Source: Sorghum bicolor
Taxonomy: Eukaryota > Streptophyta > Magnoliopsida > Poales > Poaceae
Reading direction: 5' to 3'
Assembly: GCF_000003195.3 (NCBI RefSeq)
Contig: NC_012874.2
Span: forward strand, 2,511,001-2,575,000
Length of the DNA: 64,000 bases
Part shown: piece by piece, positions 43,501 to 56,161 of the stretch
Position numbering within the stretch: position 1 is the stretch's first letter
How the letters are laid out: each line of letters starts with the position of its first letter
Translations under genes and position numbers: made by a program
The notes under the pieces: model-generated
Database searches by the model: none
Seen by the model: the letters and a program-made list of their open reading frames with translations, nothing else
Told to the model about the DNA's origin: nothing

Positions 43501-46500
43501 AAGAGTTGGATATCAAGTCTTATCTGGAGTTTTTCAATTATGAATTGCTCCCTTGGTGTTTGGATGGAAAATATAGCACCTGTAATTCAAAGATCGATTT
43601 GTTGCTTTCCTTATTTCAAGATGAATCCTTCTTTGACCAATGGTGTTCCATCGTCAAATGTACCACAGCTGAACAAACGCATTCCGTTGATGATAAGACC
43701 TCAAACATTATGGGACAATTTGAATTGCTTACGCTGTTACTTCAGAAAATCAGGGAAAGAATTGCTGGGGGAAAGCTAAGAAACTTACAGGAAAATGGTT
43801 ATCTTCCGGAACATTGGCGTCATGATATATTAGATTCTACTGCAGCTTCTGTCTTCTGTGATTTGCCTGCTTCAGATTGTCATGTTAGTTTTATATGGTA
43901 TGTGCTTCAACCCCTTGTATTTCCTTTCTAAATGTTTTGTTTCCAGGCACCAGCGCATTGGTTTGCTTCTCTTTCAGTTGCTGGTGGATGTGGGGACCTG
44001 TTATACCTGTCCCCTTAACCACTGATTTATGAGGGCTAGTCCACACTTGTAATATTAAAATTTTAGTCATTCATCTTAGGCCCTATTTGGATCCCATTCT
44101 CATAGTGATTCTCGATAGTGATGTAGAATTTGGATTCGAGATAAGAAAAAATGAGGGGTGTTTGGATCATGGATTGTTGTCTTTGCATAGTGAGAATCTC
44201 CACAGTTGGGTTTGGGTAGATAGTTGGATTGTAGAATCTCATTCTAGAATCCAAAAGTTTGGTTCTCGTAATCTCATTCTCATTTATCAGGGCCTTAATA
44301 AGGTGCTACTGTAGTGGTGATTGTCATTTAACATTTCATGAATGCATGTTTGAACTTGTATGTGTTAAATTTCAGTGCTGCACTTGGTGGCTCAGATCAA
44401 GAGGATCAAATCTGCTTTCTTTCTCCTGAGACTGTTTGTAAAATTCTCGGATCCATTTTAAAGAATTTGGCACTGGTACTCATGGCATCAACTTTTGAGT
44501 GGGCAAGGTTAGCACATTCTTTGTTGCCTGCTGAACCTGAGCACTTGAAGGTTCTAGAAGAAAATTCCTCAATAATTAACTTTGAGATGGCTCGATCTGC
44601 CTTTAAAGTTCTTCAGGGTAGCTTGTTTTCACTTCGGAGACTTGAGGAAAATTCTGTATTTCCTTCTATTCTGGCAGCTCTCTTTGTCATTGAATGGGAA
44701 TGTAGCATGTCTTTAGCTCTTGTTGAAGAAAATTATTTGGAAGGTCATGTAGAAGATACGGAAGTTGGTGTTTCTATGTCCAGCAGTTCAAAAAGTTATT
44801 TGGATGAGAAAATGCATTTGAAGGCTAACCTTGCAGAAAGCATACATGCTTTTCGCCAAAGCTTAAGTCCATCCTTTTGGAATAATCTTCACTCATGCAC
44901 ATCGAATAGATTGGCAAATATTCTAGCTCAGTGTGTCAGGTATGCTGTATTTCAGACTAGAGACTTGCATGCGGAAAGGACAGCAATCTTATGTTCCGAG
45001 TGGGTGGTGGACATGTTGAAGCTCATATGTCTTGATCACAGAAACTTGCAAAGTTTTTTTGATCTTTTATTATCTGAGGGAGAATATTGGCCGCTCTGGC
45101 TGATGCCATCTTTACAAAATGGGCATGCATCTGTGAAGGTCCAGCTGGATCCAGATATTACAGATGAAATTGTAAGAGATCTTTTCTCTGCCAGCCCTCC
45201 CCCATAAGTTCATGCTTCAACTTAGCACAACAAATATTTAGTTAAACCTTTTTATGGAGACACTGGTCTTATCTTATGACATTTCTATGTAGTTCTTAGC
45301 TAAAGATGTTGCTTATCTGTCATAAATAGTATTTACCCTAAAAAATACTTGATTTGTGCTGTTCCGTCAACTATCTGAATTTTGTGTTTGGGAGTTGTGA
45401 AATTACACTTCATTTGCAAGAGTTGTTAGTCACTATAGTAGATCTGGTGAACTAAATGAATAATTCCTTTGTTGCAGGAACTGAAACACGAACGATTTGT
45501 TGCCTTTGTTGATAGGCTTATTCTCAAACTTGGCTTTAGTGAAGTGGTTTTAGGTATTCCAGGAAATATGCAGTCTGCCACATCACAATCAATTGATATC
45601 ACTTCACCCGTCTCTTCCTTGTCCAGAGCATGGGTGGCTGGTGAGGTCCTTTGCACTTGGACATGGAAAGGCGGCTGTGCACTAAAAACATTCTTACCTT
45701 CGCTGGTTCAGTACATGAAAGACGAATCATATCCTGAGATCAGCATTGTGCCCTTGTTGCTTGATACACTGTTAGGTGGAGCCCTTATGCATGAGAGTGG
45801 TCCATGGGTACTGTTTAATGCTTGGCATCTTTCTGACAACGAAATTGATAAAATTCAAGATCGTTTTCTCCGTGCTCTTGTGTCTTTGTTATTTACTATT
45901 AATACAAATGATCGTCTCTGGAGAGAATCTGAGGCACTTGTATTTTTTGAGCAACTATTGAGCAATCTTTTCATTGGCTCATCAGTTAATAGAAAATGCC
46001 TGAAGATACTACCCTATGTTATGACCTCCATCATAAAACAGTTCTCAGCCTTGAACAGAGGTTCTTCGTATGCTGATTTGGTGGGGAAAAGTATACAGAG
46101 TTGGCTTGATGCAGCCATCTCTTGTCTGTCATCCAGCCCAAGGGAGATACCTGTACAAGGTAGGTTGCATTAGAATTCTTATATTTGATAATGCAGGTGC
46201 AATATTGCCTTTACAATCATGTAATACGGTCTCTTACTTTGTCAGATATTGAGGACTGGATGCAAGTGGTGTTGTCTTGCTTTCCATTGAGGATAACTGG
46301 AGGAGCCCAGAAATTGGTAGTTGTGGTTGAGCGAGAGATCAGTGATACAGAAAGGTCACTAATGCTGACTCTGTTTCAGAAATACCAAATTTTCTATGGT
46401 AGTACAGCTTCATCATTGTTCACTACTGAAACTACAGTATCAACGACAGTTGAATTACTGGGAGTGAAACTGACAGCTGTTGTGGTTGGGTATTGCTGGA

Positions 46501-48707
46501 GAAACCTTCAGGAGAATGATTGGCATTTTGTGTTCCGCATGGTATTCAAGTGTATTGAATCATCTGTTTTGCTTGTGGAAGAAATGACTGATGGCATAAA
46601 TGATGCCACAATAAACCAGGTATCAAGTAAAGATGCCTTGGAGAAGCTTGAGTTAGTGGTTGGCACTACAGATAAGTTAACATTAAGCCTTGCAGAATCT
46701 GCTTTGGTTACAATGTGTCACCTCAACCATCTTTGTAATATCCAAGAAGCAGAAAATTCCCAGAGTGTACAGCTTATTAGATCAGGGGACTATGCTGAGA
46801 GTAGTGACAAGATGCTAGAGAGTATCCTCCGTTTGTTCTTGGCCTCTGGTGTTTCAGAGGCAATTGCGAAATCTTGCAGTGAAGAGGCTTCATCTGTCAT
46901 AGGTTCTAGTCGGCATGCTTATTTGCACTTTTGGGAACTTGTGGCATCATTCATAAAAAATGCTCCACTGCAAATTAGAAAGTCTGCACTGGAGTCCATG
47001 GAACTCTGGGGACTGACCAAGGGTTCCGTCAGTGGATTATATTCGATTCTTTTCTCCTCACAACCAATATTTCACTTACAGCTTGCAGCTTTCTCTCTAC
47101 TTCTGTCTGAGCCCTTCTGTCAACTTTCACTGGTTAAAAATTGTTCAATGGGAGAAAATTGCTCATCTGTTCAGCAATCTGGCATAAGCCAAAGTGCTGA
47201 GTTGATGCCAGATTCAGAGAAGACAGTGCATCTAAGAGATGAACTTTCAGACTTAATTGAGTTCCCGACATATGAACTTCTCAAAACTGATCTGACAGCT
47301 CGAGATAGGGTATACTGTATTTTCTTTATTTAGTGATTCTAAATTCAAAAGCATTTTTTCTTAGCTTGTGTGCTAATGGTCTGTTGGTGGTTTCTTTCAC
47401 TAGGTTGATGTATTCATTGCCTGGGCATTGTTGCTGTCCCACCTGCAGATACTACCCGCATCTTCCAGTATCAGGGGAGATGTGCTTCAATATATACAAG
47501 AAAAGGTCAGTCCGTGCATATTGGATTGCATTTTCCAGCATATCCCAGTAAAGGCTGCTGCACCGAGTGGGAAGAAAAAGGATACTGAGCTAGCGCCTGA
47601 AGCAGAAGCTGCTGCCAAAGCTTCGAAGAATGCCATAGCTACTTGTTCTTTGCTTCCGTACTTGGAATCTCTTTGGCCCATTGGGACTTTGCAAATGGCC
47701 TCACTTGCGGGCTCATTGTACGGGATGATGATTAGGCTGCTGCCTTCTTTTGTGCGCACATGGTTTACTACCTTGAGAGACCGTTCATTGTCATACTCTA
47801 TCGAGTCCTTCACCAAACAATGGTGCAGCCCTCCTCTTCTGCTAGACGAATTTTCTCAGGTAAGATGATAATTCTTTTGGCAAGATATTGGCTCTGCATG
47901 TTCAAATTTGTTGCACAGCTCTGATCTTTCTAAGGTTTATTATTTGACCCTTAAAATCTGTTAAACAAATAACCAATTGTGCACAAGTATTTCTTTTGTT
48001 TTTAGTTTTATATTTTTCTATATTTTGTTGGCCTCATGTGGCAGTGTCCGAGTGGCTTCATTTTGTACGTCTCCTGAAATCACATAGGTCCATCAGTCCA
48101 TGTCATCCTCAGGAGCTTTATATTGACCGTTGCACTAATTTTACCCTGTTGCAGGTTAAGGACTCTGTGTATGGCGATGAGAATTTCTCAGTTAGCGTCA
48201 ACAGGACAGCTTTCGAAATTGTCGCAACATACAAAAAGGAGGAGACAGGAATTGATCTTGTCATACGCCTCCCGAATTGTTACCCCCTGCGCCACGTCGA
48301 TGTTGAATGCACAAGAAGTTTGGGCATCAGTGAAGTCAAGTGCAGAAAATGGTTGCTTTCCCTCACATCATTCGTCCGCAACCAGGTAACTACTCAGAAC
48401 ACAAAAAAGAGGACAACTACTGATGGCTTTGTGACGTTAAGAATGTAGCTCTAACTAAGCTAATTATTTCTCTCTGCAGAACGGCGCGATAGCTGAGGCG
48501 ATCCGCACGTGGAAGAGCAATTTCGACAAGGAGTTTGAGGGCGTGGAGGAGTGCCCAATCTGTTACAGCATTCTCCACACCAGCAACCACAGCCTCCCGC
48601 GGCTGGCGTGCAAGACGTGCAAACACAAGTTCCACGGCGCCTGCCTCTACAAGTGGTTCTCGACGTCCAACAAATCGACTTGCCCGCTCTGCCAGACCCC
48701 GTTCTAG
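37587..48707 (+). CDS. LTN1: E3 ubiquitin ligase Listerin
   Basis: Fifteen coding exons: 37587-37751, 38178-38240, 38774-38851, 39338-39429, 39609-39711, 40615-40767, 41188-41846, 41930-42377, 43410-43897, 44376-45171, 45478-46159, 46246-47309, 47404-47859, 48155-48385, 48480-48707. They give 1,901 residues, matching plant Listerins. It ubiquitinates nascent chains stuck on 60S subunits after ribosome stalling (ribosome quality control). The conserved N-terminus is visible ([34 protein letters not shown]). A long helical HEAT/ARM-like middle follows, then an RWD-like part in exon 14 and a C-terminal RING at about 1851-1899 ([26 protein letters not shown]). The RING zinc ligands are all present. 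All introns are GT-AG and phases agree. The first acceptor (GAAG at 38177) is weak but gives the conserved frame. Confidence 0.95.
38294..38351 (+). mobile_element. Poly(A) retroposon stub with 12-bp TSD in LTN1 intron 2
   Basis: TATTGTATGTCA occurs at 38294-38305 and 38340-38351. The 34 bases between them are TTCGC followed by an A-rich run with a few G. This is the pattern of a LINE insertion truncated almost to its tail. Confidence 0.65.
40034..40136. mobile_element. Short MITE in LTN1 intron 5
   Basis: About 103 bp starting GGGCCCTTTTGGAACGCAG and ending CTGCATTCCAAAGGTC, imperfect inverted ends. A TTA precedes it. It resembles the common grass GGGCC-TTTGGAA MITE group. Another TTTGGAT-bearing fragment lies near 39843. 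Confidence 0.5.
44079..44294. mobile_element. Tourist-like MITE in LTN1 intron 9
   Basis: 216 bp from GGCCCTATTTGGATCCC to TTTATCAGGGCC, flanked by TTA at 44076-44078 and 44295-44297. The ends are inverted only over the outer bases. It lies wholly in the intron and does not touch splice sites. Confidence 0.6.
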
Positions 48708-49458
48708 TTCTAGCTCTAGACAAATGCCTGTTTGTTGGCACCACCGTTCTATCCTTCATGTAAATGGCGTGTGTACGCAGTGTTCAGCTTTTACAAAGGC
48801 TCGGGCCTTTTCTCACTAGGCTCATACGTTTTGGCTGTCTCGGGACAGGACGAGACCTGTATTTACCTTATAGGAATCAAGTAGATTGAGCATAGAAAAT
48901 TGGGTACAATATTTGTGGTAGCTTCCAACTTAGAGGTTTGCAGCGCCCTAGCTACTGTAACATAGCAATGCTTGATGAGGAATTTTGAGGTTAAAGCAAG
49001 TTGCCATGAAATGAGTACGTGGCGAATGGCCATAAACCCCACAACGTTTTTGCTTTTTTTAGACACAATAGCTTTTGCTATGCACTAAAATATTATGTCT
49101 AGATATATAGTAGTAGTCGTCATCTAGATATATATATAGTGGAAATAATGTGCCTAAAAAAATAACATCTTGTAATTTGAAATAGAGGGAGTAGTTCTTA
49201 TTGAACAAACTGATAGCCCACAATGCAGCAATTTCTGACCCACCCTCAGGCCACAACCATAAGGCATCTGTTCAACCAACAAGTACCTTCTCCATTTCAG
49301 AGTAACTTTATGACTCGCAACAGAAGTTAAATCCAGAACTGAAACTCATCGAAAAACAACTCTGCGAACATAACCATCTTTGTACAGCAGGCATAGTATT
49401 ACATATAGTACTTAAAAAGGCTTATAAAGCTTGTTTTGAGCTGTGGAGTAAACTGCCA
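48708..49458. other. Convergent 3' region between LTN1 and EF-hand gene
   Basis: The 3' UTRs of both genes presumably fill this space. No other feature was recognised. Confidence 0.45.
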
Positions 49459-52454
49459 CTACGCGATGAGGAAAGGGAGCACGGTCAGCATGAAGGCCTC
49501 GTAGGTAAAAGTCGCTGACCCAGAGTATGCAGTGTCCTTCTCCTTGAACTTCTCAGTCAGTCCCTGCAAAGTAATCCAAATAAATGACCACAGGTAAGAT
49601 CATAACTGTATTTTCAAGATCAGATGCAAAGAGAAGTTTGAAATGCTTGGGTTTGCACACTACAGTGCAGGCATTAGTTACCTTAACAGTGAGGCAGCAT
49701 CTGCAAAGATAAAGAAAGAAAAAGAAAACACAGTTAGTATTTGAGGTACAGGACAAACTGAATGCAGGTAGGACATTAAAAAAACAGCTCTAGACATCGC
49801 AATAGTCTTGCATCAGAAAACATAGCTGAGCTTAGCAGGACAGATCATTAACAAATCAGTCTAGGTAAATCTTTAACTAGTTATAAAACAAGTTTATTAC
49901 TCATAGGCTGATATCAACCAGTTATGAACATCCATGACAACACCATGTGAAACTACAATAATTTCCTTACTGATAACCAGTTAGATTGAAGGAAGGTCCT
50001 TACTCGATGAAGTTATCATATTCAATTGCTTTGCTCTTGCCCCCAGTCTTGTCAAATTTAGACACAAGCAGATCTAGGACGGTTGGAGAGACAGAATATC
50101 CCAGACTGAGAAGAGCATCACGCAGTTCTGATGTGTCAATCCTGCCACTTCGATCACGATCAAACCTCTCAAATATTGCCTAAAAAATACAGCAAAACAT
50201 CACTTCACACAATAACTCTTTGCTAACATATAAGTAAAGTGAAAAGGGAACATTAAGTTGTAGGTCATCTTACTCTCCAGTTCTGAAGACTGTAAAACAC
50301 AGAAGTGAATTCCTTGGGTCCTGAAAGGGCAGAAACAAACATTAACATACTTTGTTAAGAAAACTAGACTGTACAGGAGATAGAAGGGAAAAGCTGAATG
50401 TGATATAGGTGTACTTCATACTAGTCGGGAATAGTGAGAGGAAAAAAACACAAGTTAGCACTGATCTTTTAAGTTCAGACGAATGAAACACACATCTCAT
50501 GGCTCGAATAAAATGGTATATGAAAATCTTGCATAAAATTGTTTTGACTATGAAGATCAAAGATCAAGTTAGGGCTTTCAAGTTATACAGAACATGTACC
50601 AAACTGGAACCAAATTCAAGCAAACTGGATTGCACATTACCAAACTATGTTCCAGTGTTACATCAGAAGGCTGGAGAGTGACATAACCTACTAGCAACAC
50701 TTCATTGTTTAAACACTAGTTCCATACACAAACTTCATGTTACTTGCAGTATATTGAGCACGTGATCAGTACTGGAAAAATAACCTTACAACGACCAAGT
50801 CATCAGTCTAGTCCTCTGCAAGATCATCTTGGATTTTGCACATAAACAAATGGATCTACTTGACCGATTCACTATTGGCCACTCAATCAGAGTCTAAAAC
50901 GCAAGTAAACTATCTGCTTCTTTAAGGAAAGATCAAATTGCTAGTTTGCCACTACAGACCAAAGAACAGACCACTCGGCGTGCCTGAGACAGCTGGTAAC
51001 TGGTAAGTAATTTCAAATAAATGCAACTAGAGCTGACTGGTTACAATCCATCAGGCCTCTTCCATTTCCTGACTGCCGAACTATGTGCCAGGTTGCCACG
51101 TTGCAGCAAATGGCTATAGAGCAACATGGCCTACTAGCAGTACTCAATCGTTTTCCATGTTCCAAAAGACTGCCAACAGGACTTCATGTTCCTTGCAGTA
51201 TCGACAGCACATGGTCAGTACTGGAACTTACAGTATAATCTTATAACCATAGTTGTCTACATTCTACTCCTCTACATAATCATCTTGGATTAGCACATAA
51301 AGAAATGGGTCTACTTGATCAAATCAATATTTGCCACGAGATCCAAGTCCAACTCTATCTACAGTACTTGCTAAAGAAAGTAAGCTCTGGACTTGTTAAA
51401 GAAAGGATCAAACTGGGGCTGCGGACCACATAGCAGACAAATCCGTGTGCCTGTCACAGCGTGGTAATAGTAGTATTGTTAAAACCCACGTAGGAGCTGC
51501 ACTGGTAATGTCAATGAGGCCTCGGTACGCGTACCCTTCTCTCAATCCCCAAAGTCAAAACATCTCGTGCAGGTGCAGGCACTTAGTCAGAGTGTTTGGC
51601 AAACCCGGAGGATTACACGTGCCGAGCAGAGGTGCGTGCACGACGCATACCCGCACCGCTGAGCGCTGACCACCGCCGATGAGGACGACGAGCAGGGCAC
51701 CGGCCCGCACCCACAAGCTAATCAACGCACTACCTCGAATCGATCCTTGTCGCCGCGCGGCAGAACGAACAAGAACAACGTCAGGAGCAGAGGGGGGCTT
51801 AGGTATGAAGAAGAGGCTGAGAAAAGAGAGGGCGAGGGGGACGACGACGGTGGGAGAGGCAGAGGCCGGTCGTCCGATTGACTCACCGATCTTGCGGACG
51901 TTGGTGTTGGTGAAGAGGTACATGAGTAGATGAACAGTGCGGAGGCTGAAGCTCTGGTTATACCCGGACAGCGCAGACTGCAGCTCCTTGTCATCGATCA
52001 TGCCGCTGCCGTCGCGGTCGGCGGCCTGGAAGCAGGCGACCACGTTGGGGTCGGTCCCCGGCGGGAACGCCGAGGGCACCAGCGACGCGAACGGGCTGCC
52101 TCCGTACCCTCCGCCCCCGTACGGCGCAGGCGGGCCGCCCCCGTAGGACTGGGGCGGCGGCGCCCCGTACTGCTGGGGCGGTGGCGCGCCGTACTGCGGG
52201 GGTGGCGCGCCGTAGCCGCCCCCGCCGCCGTAGGAGGGATGGGAAGGGGGTGGCGCGCCGCCGTAGTAGGGGGGCGCGGAGCCGCCGGAGGAGGAGGAGG
52301 AGGAGGTCTTGCCTTCCTTGGGCGGCTTCGTCTCGCCGTAGGGCGGGGCCGAGGGCGCGGGCGACGAGCCGTAGGGAGGCGGGGCGCCGTAGCCCCCACC
52401 CCCGCCGCCCGGGCCGTAGGGGTAGCCGGAGCCGGGAGGCGGGTAGCCGGCCAT
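49459..52454 (-). CDS. Penta-EF-hand-type calcium-binding protein
   Basis: Five coding exons on the minus strand: 51887-52454, 50274-50320, 50004-50179, 49682-49700, 49459-49563. They give 304 residues. The first 125 residues are Gly/Pro/Tyr-rich (GYGAPPP repeats) with a serine run. Then comes an EF-hand domain like plant homologues of ALG-2 and sorcin. EF loop 1 is DRDGSGMIDDKE (146-157) and the next canonical loop is DRDRSGRIDTSE (about 212-223), followed by degenerate hands. The end reads TYEAFMLTVLPFLIA. Such proteins change membrane association on Ca2+ binding; the partner here is unknown. One exon is only 19 nt, but the frame is kept exactly. Intron 1 is 1.57 kb. A truncated second copy lies at 57230-57989. 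Confidence 0.93.
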
Positions 52455-52959
52455 GGTCAGGTCAGGAGAGATCGCCGGGGGGAGGTGGTGGGGAACTCGG
52501 GTGGGGGAGGTTGTGTTGGGAATGGAAAATGGAATGGAATGGATTCGGGGTTGGAGTTGGAGTTGGAGTTGGAGGCTGGCTGCGTTTTATGACGTGGCGA
52601 ACCAAAACGGTTTGGGGAGGAGCGTGTCAAAAGGAAAAAAAGAAAAAAACTGGGTCGCGCTTCTTCTGGGTTCTGGCTCGAGAAGACAAGACGCGTTGCG
52701 ATTGCGAGGACGCGCCGGTAGAGTGCTTCGTGGGCAAGGAGCGTGTCTTCGGCGCGGCGTGGGCGGGGGCGATCGCTTCACGCGTTTTGATCGTTTTGTG
52801 CGTGCTCTCTACATTGCTCGCGCGCACACACAAAGAGAGAAAAGAGAGAGAAACTGCATGCTTGCCGATCAAGGCCTCAGGTTGGACAAGGTCAGGCCGT
52901 GCAGCCGTGGCCTGCCCTCCCAACAAGAAAAGCAAAAAAGCCTACTTTTTCTCGTCTAG

Positions 52960-53204
52960 GGCCGTGTTTAGTTTTCGAAGAGAAAAATTTTGTGACACTG
53001 TAGCACTTTTCGTTTGTTTGTGTTAATTATTGTCCACCTATGGACTAACTTAGGCTCAAAAGATTCGTCTCGTAAATTTGGACCAAACTGTGCAATTAGT
53101 TTTTATTTTCGTCTATATTTAATACTTTATGCATGCATCTAAAGATTTGATGTGACGGGAAATCTTGAAAAATTTTAGGTTTTGGGGCGAAAGTAAACAA
53201 GGTC
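52960..53204 (+). mobile_element. Tourist-like MITE (GGCCTTGTTTAG family), copy 8
   Basis: 245 bp from GGCCGTGTTTAGTTTTCG to AAGTAAACAAGGTC, flanked by TAG and TAA. It lies about 0.5 kb upstream of the EF-hand gene start. The family interior AAAAGATTCGTCTCGTAAAT is present. Confidence 0.8.
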
Positions 53205-53449
53205 TAACTTTCACAAAAGTTTGTTTTTTTTTCTCTTTCAACTTCAAAACCGAGCAAACCATCTTTCTCAACTTTTCAACCGTACATTTTATCTCTCTAA
53301 AACGGTTTCGAAGGTGGTTTTGCTATACTGACAGTGGTTTTGTCTTTTTTAATTATTTGGCTGAATCATTGAAAAATTATAATAAACCATAGAAAATCAT
53401 AAAATGGGAAAAATTCAATTTTCTCATAGTTGCATAAATGAAATTTAAA

Positions 53450-53850
53450 GAAATGGTAAGTTTTGATTTCCAAACTTAATTAAAGTGAAACAAACAAAAG
53501 GGAATGGTAAACAGATTCTTTTGCAGTAGGGAAACAAATTCATATTGTGAAATGACATCCATGGTAAATTTTGATTTCCAAACTTAATTAAAGTGAAACA
53601 GACAAAAAAAAATGTAAACAACATTAAATTGTTTTGTAGTAGGCAAAAACAATCATATTTTGAAAGGCATCCAAAAATGTGCAATAGGAAAAAAATCATA
53701 TTGTGAAACGACGACACCCATGGTAAATTTTGATTTCCAAACTTAACTGAAGTGAAACAAACAAACAAAAATGGTAAAAAAAACATTAAAATTGTTTTGC
53801 AGTAGTAAAAAAATCATATTTTGAAACGGCATCCAAAAATTGATTTGCCT
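53450..53850. repeat. Unclassified tandem repeat, array 1
   Basis: Three copies begin with ATGGTAAATTTTGATTTCCA-type sequence (about 53454, 53562 and 53720). Each continues CAAACTTAATTAAAGTGAAA and leads after 50-60 bases to CATATTGTGAAAxGACATCC or a close variant. The period varies between about 108 and 158 bp. The same two motifs recur in the same order at 59.3, 59.6 and 63.1 kb. No coding potential; not recognised as a known family. Confidence 0.7.
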
Positions 53851-54198
53851 AGCACATATATATGGCATATGTGAGAGCTTGCCCTAGGATATTGTCGAGT
53901 TTGTAATTTGACTTTCTAGGGCAAGGTACAGTGACAACCGTTTAATCATCATTTGGTTTAATGTTGCAAAGAGTGCTTACCGCACTCGATCACCGGACGT
54001 CCACCAAGATGCTTGGATAGTTTTTGAACTGACCCATGTTCCTTCAGCTATCCCATACGGGACATTTATTTGCCCATTTTTGACGTTGCGAAACTCGGCC
54101 GAAACTGTCTGTGCGAGGCTCCGGCCCGTGCATTGCGTGTGAAAGAAACTCCTCCCAAGTTAAAAGGCCCATCAGGCCATCACAGGGAGTCACAGCCC

Positions 54199-54409
54199 AA
54201 CTAGCTCGATGCTGTTTTCTGTTCTGTTTTTTTCCTGTTCCTCGGCCTGTGGCAGTGGGTTGGTAGTTTTTTTGGTGGAGTTCGTGGAGTGGAGTCTATA
54301 GACTGTTTGTATCTAATTTTTATATTCTTTTTGTTTTGTTTTTTTTATTCGTCTAATAAAAATCCGGCAAAAGTTTTGCCGGCTTTCGAAAAAAAACTAG
54401 CTCGATGCT
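54199..54409 (+). mobile_element. LINE/SINE 3' stub with 15-bp TSD
   Basis: AACTAGCTCGATGCT occurs at 54199-54213 and 54395-54409. The 181 bp between are T-rich with a GCCGGCAAAACTTTTGCCGG-like hairpin (AATCCGGC ... GCCGGC) and end in an A tract. This is the structure of a 5'-truncated poly(A) retrotransposon with its target duplication. Confidence 0.8.
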
Positions 54410-54502
54410 CGAGCAGACCACCTGCCCCGGCCAACGGTTTCAAAACTTTTTTGTTTGAGGGGACGGTTGCCAAACTCCGTACACGCACAACCGTTAAAGT
54501 AG

Positions 54503-54744
54503 GGCCTTGTTTAGTTCTTTCCCGAAATATTTTCAGGACACTGTAGTATTTTCGTTTGTTTGTGGTAATTGTTATTCAATTATGGACTAACTAGACTCAA
54601 AAGATTTGTCTCATAAATTTCGACCAAACTTTATAATTAGTTTTTATTTTCGTTTATATTAATACTCTATGTATATGTCTAAAGATTCGATATAACGGGG
54701 AATCTTAAAAAGTTTTTGGATTTTGGGTGGAAGTAAACAAAGCC
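54503..54744 (+). mobile_element. Tourist-like MITE (GGCCTTGTTTAG family), copy 9
   Basis: 242 bp from GGCCTTGTTTAGTTCTTTC to AAGTAAACAAAGCC with TAG on both sides and the family interior. Confidence 0.85.
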
Positions 54745-55417
54745 TAGGTGTATTGTATAGGATAGTAAAAAGAGACTTTGCTGCGATCTCTCGAGACTAG
54801 TACAATGTACGTTTAAGGATTGGAACGTGTCACTATTTTGTTGGCTACTTGTTTTTTGTATAGGCATATATGAACTTTTTTCTATTTATATCTTTCGATA
54901 ATAAACTTCTATTTCCAAAGAAACTATTATAGACAAGTACATATAATTTTTTCATTTTTCAACTTGCTCGAGATTTTTTTCTACTTTTAGAAGCTCTTAT
55001 AAACAGCTTGTATACATAAATATATAAGTTTCTCGTTGTTCAACATCCACATGAAAAAAATAAGTTCTCAAAAGAATTCACTTATTATTTAGATATATTC
55101 ACCTCAATCTATATGTATTGAATTGGATTCTGGTGGAATTTAATTTTAACTTTCATAACAACTGGACAAATCATTTTTGATAGAAAAAACAATTCAAAAA
55201 TACAAATTATAGTGAAAAATGTTTATAGACACTTTTCAAATAAGTTTTGTCCTATACACATAAGTTACTAAGGAGATGAACAGTAATACAGAGGACAATG
55301 GAACGGTTATACATAGACATGCAAATTACTTTTGTTATGGTCGGTTACAGTCCACCTCAAAGTAGACGTGAACCGTTGGATGTTGATATTCATCCTATTT
55401 CTAGAGGCACACGTATA
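54745..55417. other. AT-rich spacer without recognised gene
   Basis: No gene or complete element was recognised. Confidence 0.4.
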
Positions 55418-55864
55418 CTTCATCCGTCTCTAAATATTTTGTCGTTAAGGGTGGGCCTCACCCGTAGTTGTACCGCACCATCAAGCAGGCAAACCTTATC
55501 CGTTCACCTCTTGATCGTGGCCTCACATACCACATAATCATTTGTTTGATTGTAAAGAAAAGTCTTCAATTTATTCATTTGGGTGAAAAGTCATGGTTGA
55601 AAGTACTATTCGCTGATTTATTGTGAGAAAAAATACTGCTGAATGGTTGACAAATTTAACAGATAACTAAGTGAATAGGTTGCATGTTGTGTTCGGCACG
55701 CATGCTTCTTCACGCCACAAACATAGCATTAATAATGAAATATTCATTCCAATGTAGATATAAAAAAAACAACTGCTATATATCTACGAGTGTTAGGGTC
55801 TTTTATCGTTCATATTGGTTACTGAGTTAGTTCTCCGATGATAAATATAAAGAGATGGAAGGAG
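55418..55864. mobile_element. Stowaway/mariner-like element, about 447 bp
   Basis: The left end CTTCATCCGTCTCTAAATAT and the right end AAATATAAAGAGATGGAAGG followed by AG are imperfect inverted repeats of Stowaway type with TA on both sides. Inside, at about 55585-55650, lies a piece resembling 58800-58880 (GCTGATTTxTTGTGA, TACTGCTGAATGG), probably another MITE nested in it. Confidence 0.6.
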
Positions 55865-56161
55865 TATATACGACACCAACTCCACCATCGTGAACGGGAC
55901 GGGCTGTGTGCACTAGGCACTAGTTAGGACGATATCACATCTTACTACTCCTGTCAATTTGTTTTTACATGACAAGATGATTAGAACTTGTTTGATTCAG
56001 ATCTGAAAAGAGCTAACCTAGCTAGCATGCATAGGCAACACTCCCATACGTTGGATCTGGGACCCCTGGGGCTAGATGTGAGGTGAACAGGCTTGAGCCA
56101 CCATTGACAATTGACAACCTTAGGGCACCACCGTGCTCTTTGTTTGGCGGGAGGTTAACGA

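Noticed and set aside
52181..53026. Plus-strand frame opposite the EF-hand gene first exon
   Set aside because: Antisense shadow of a Gly/Pro-rich exon, running into a MITE.
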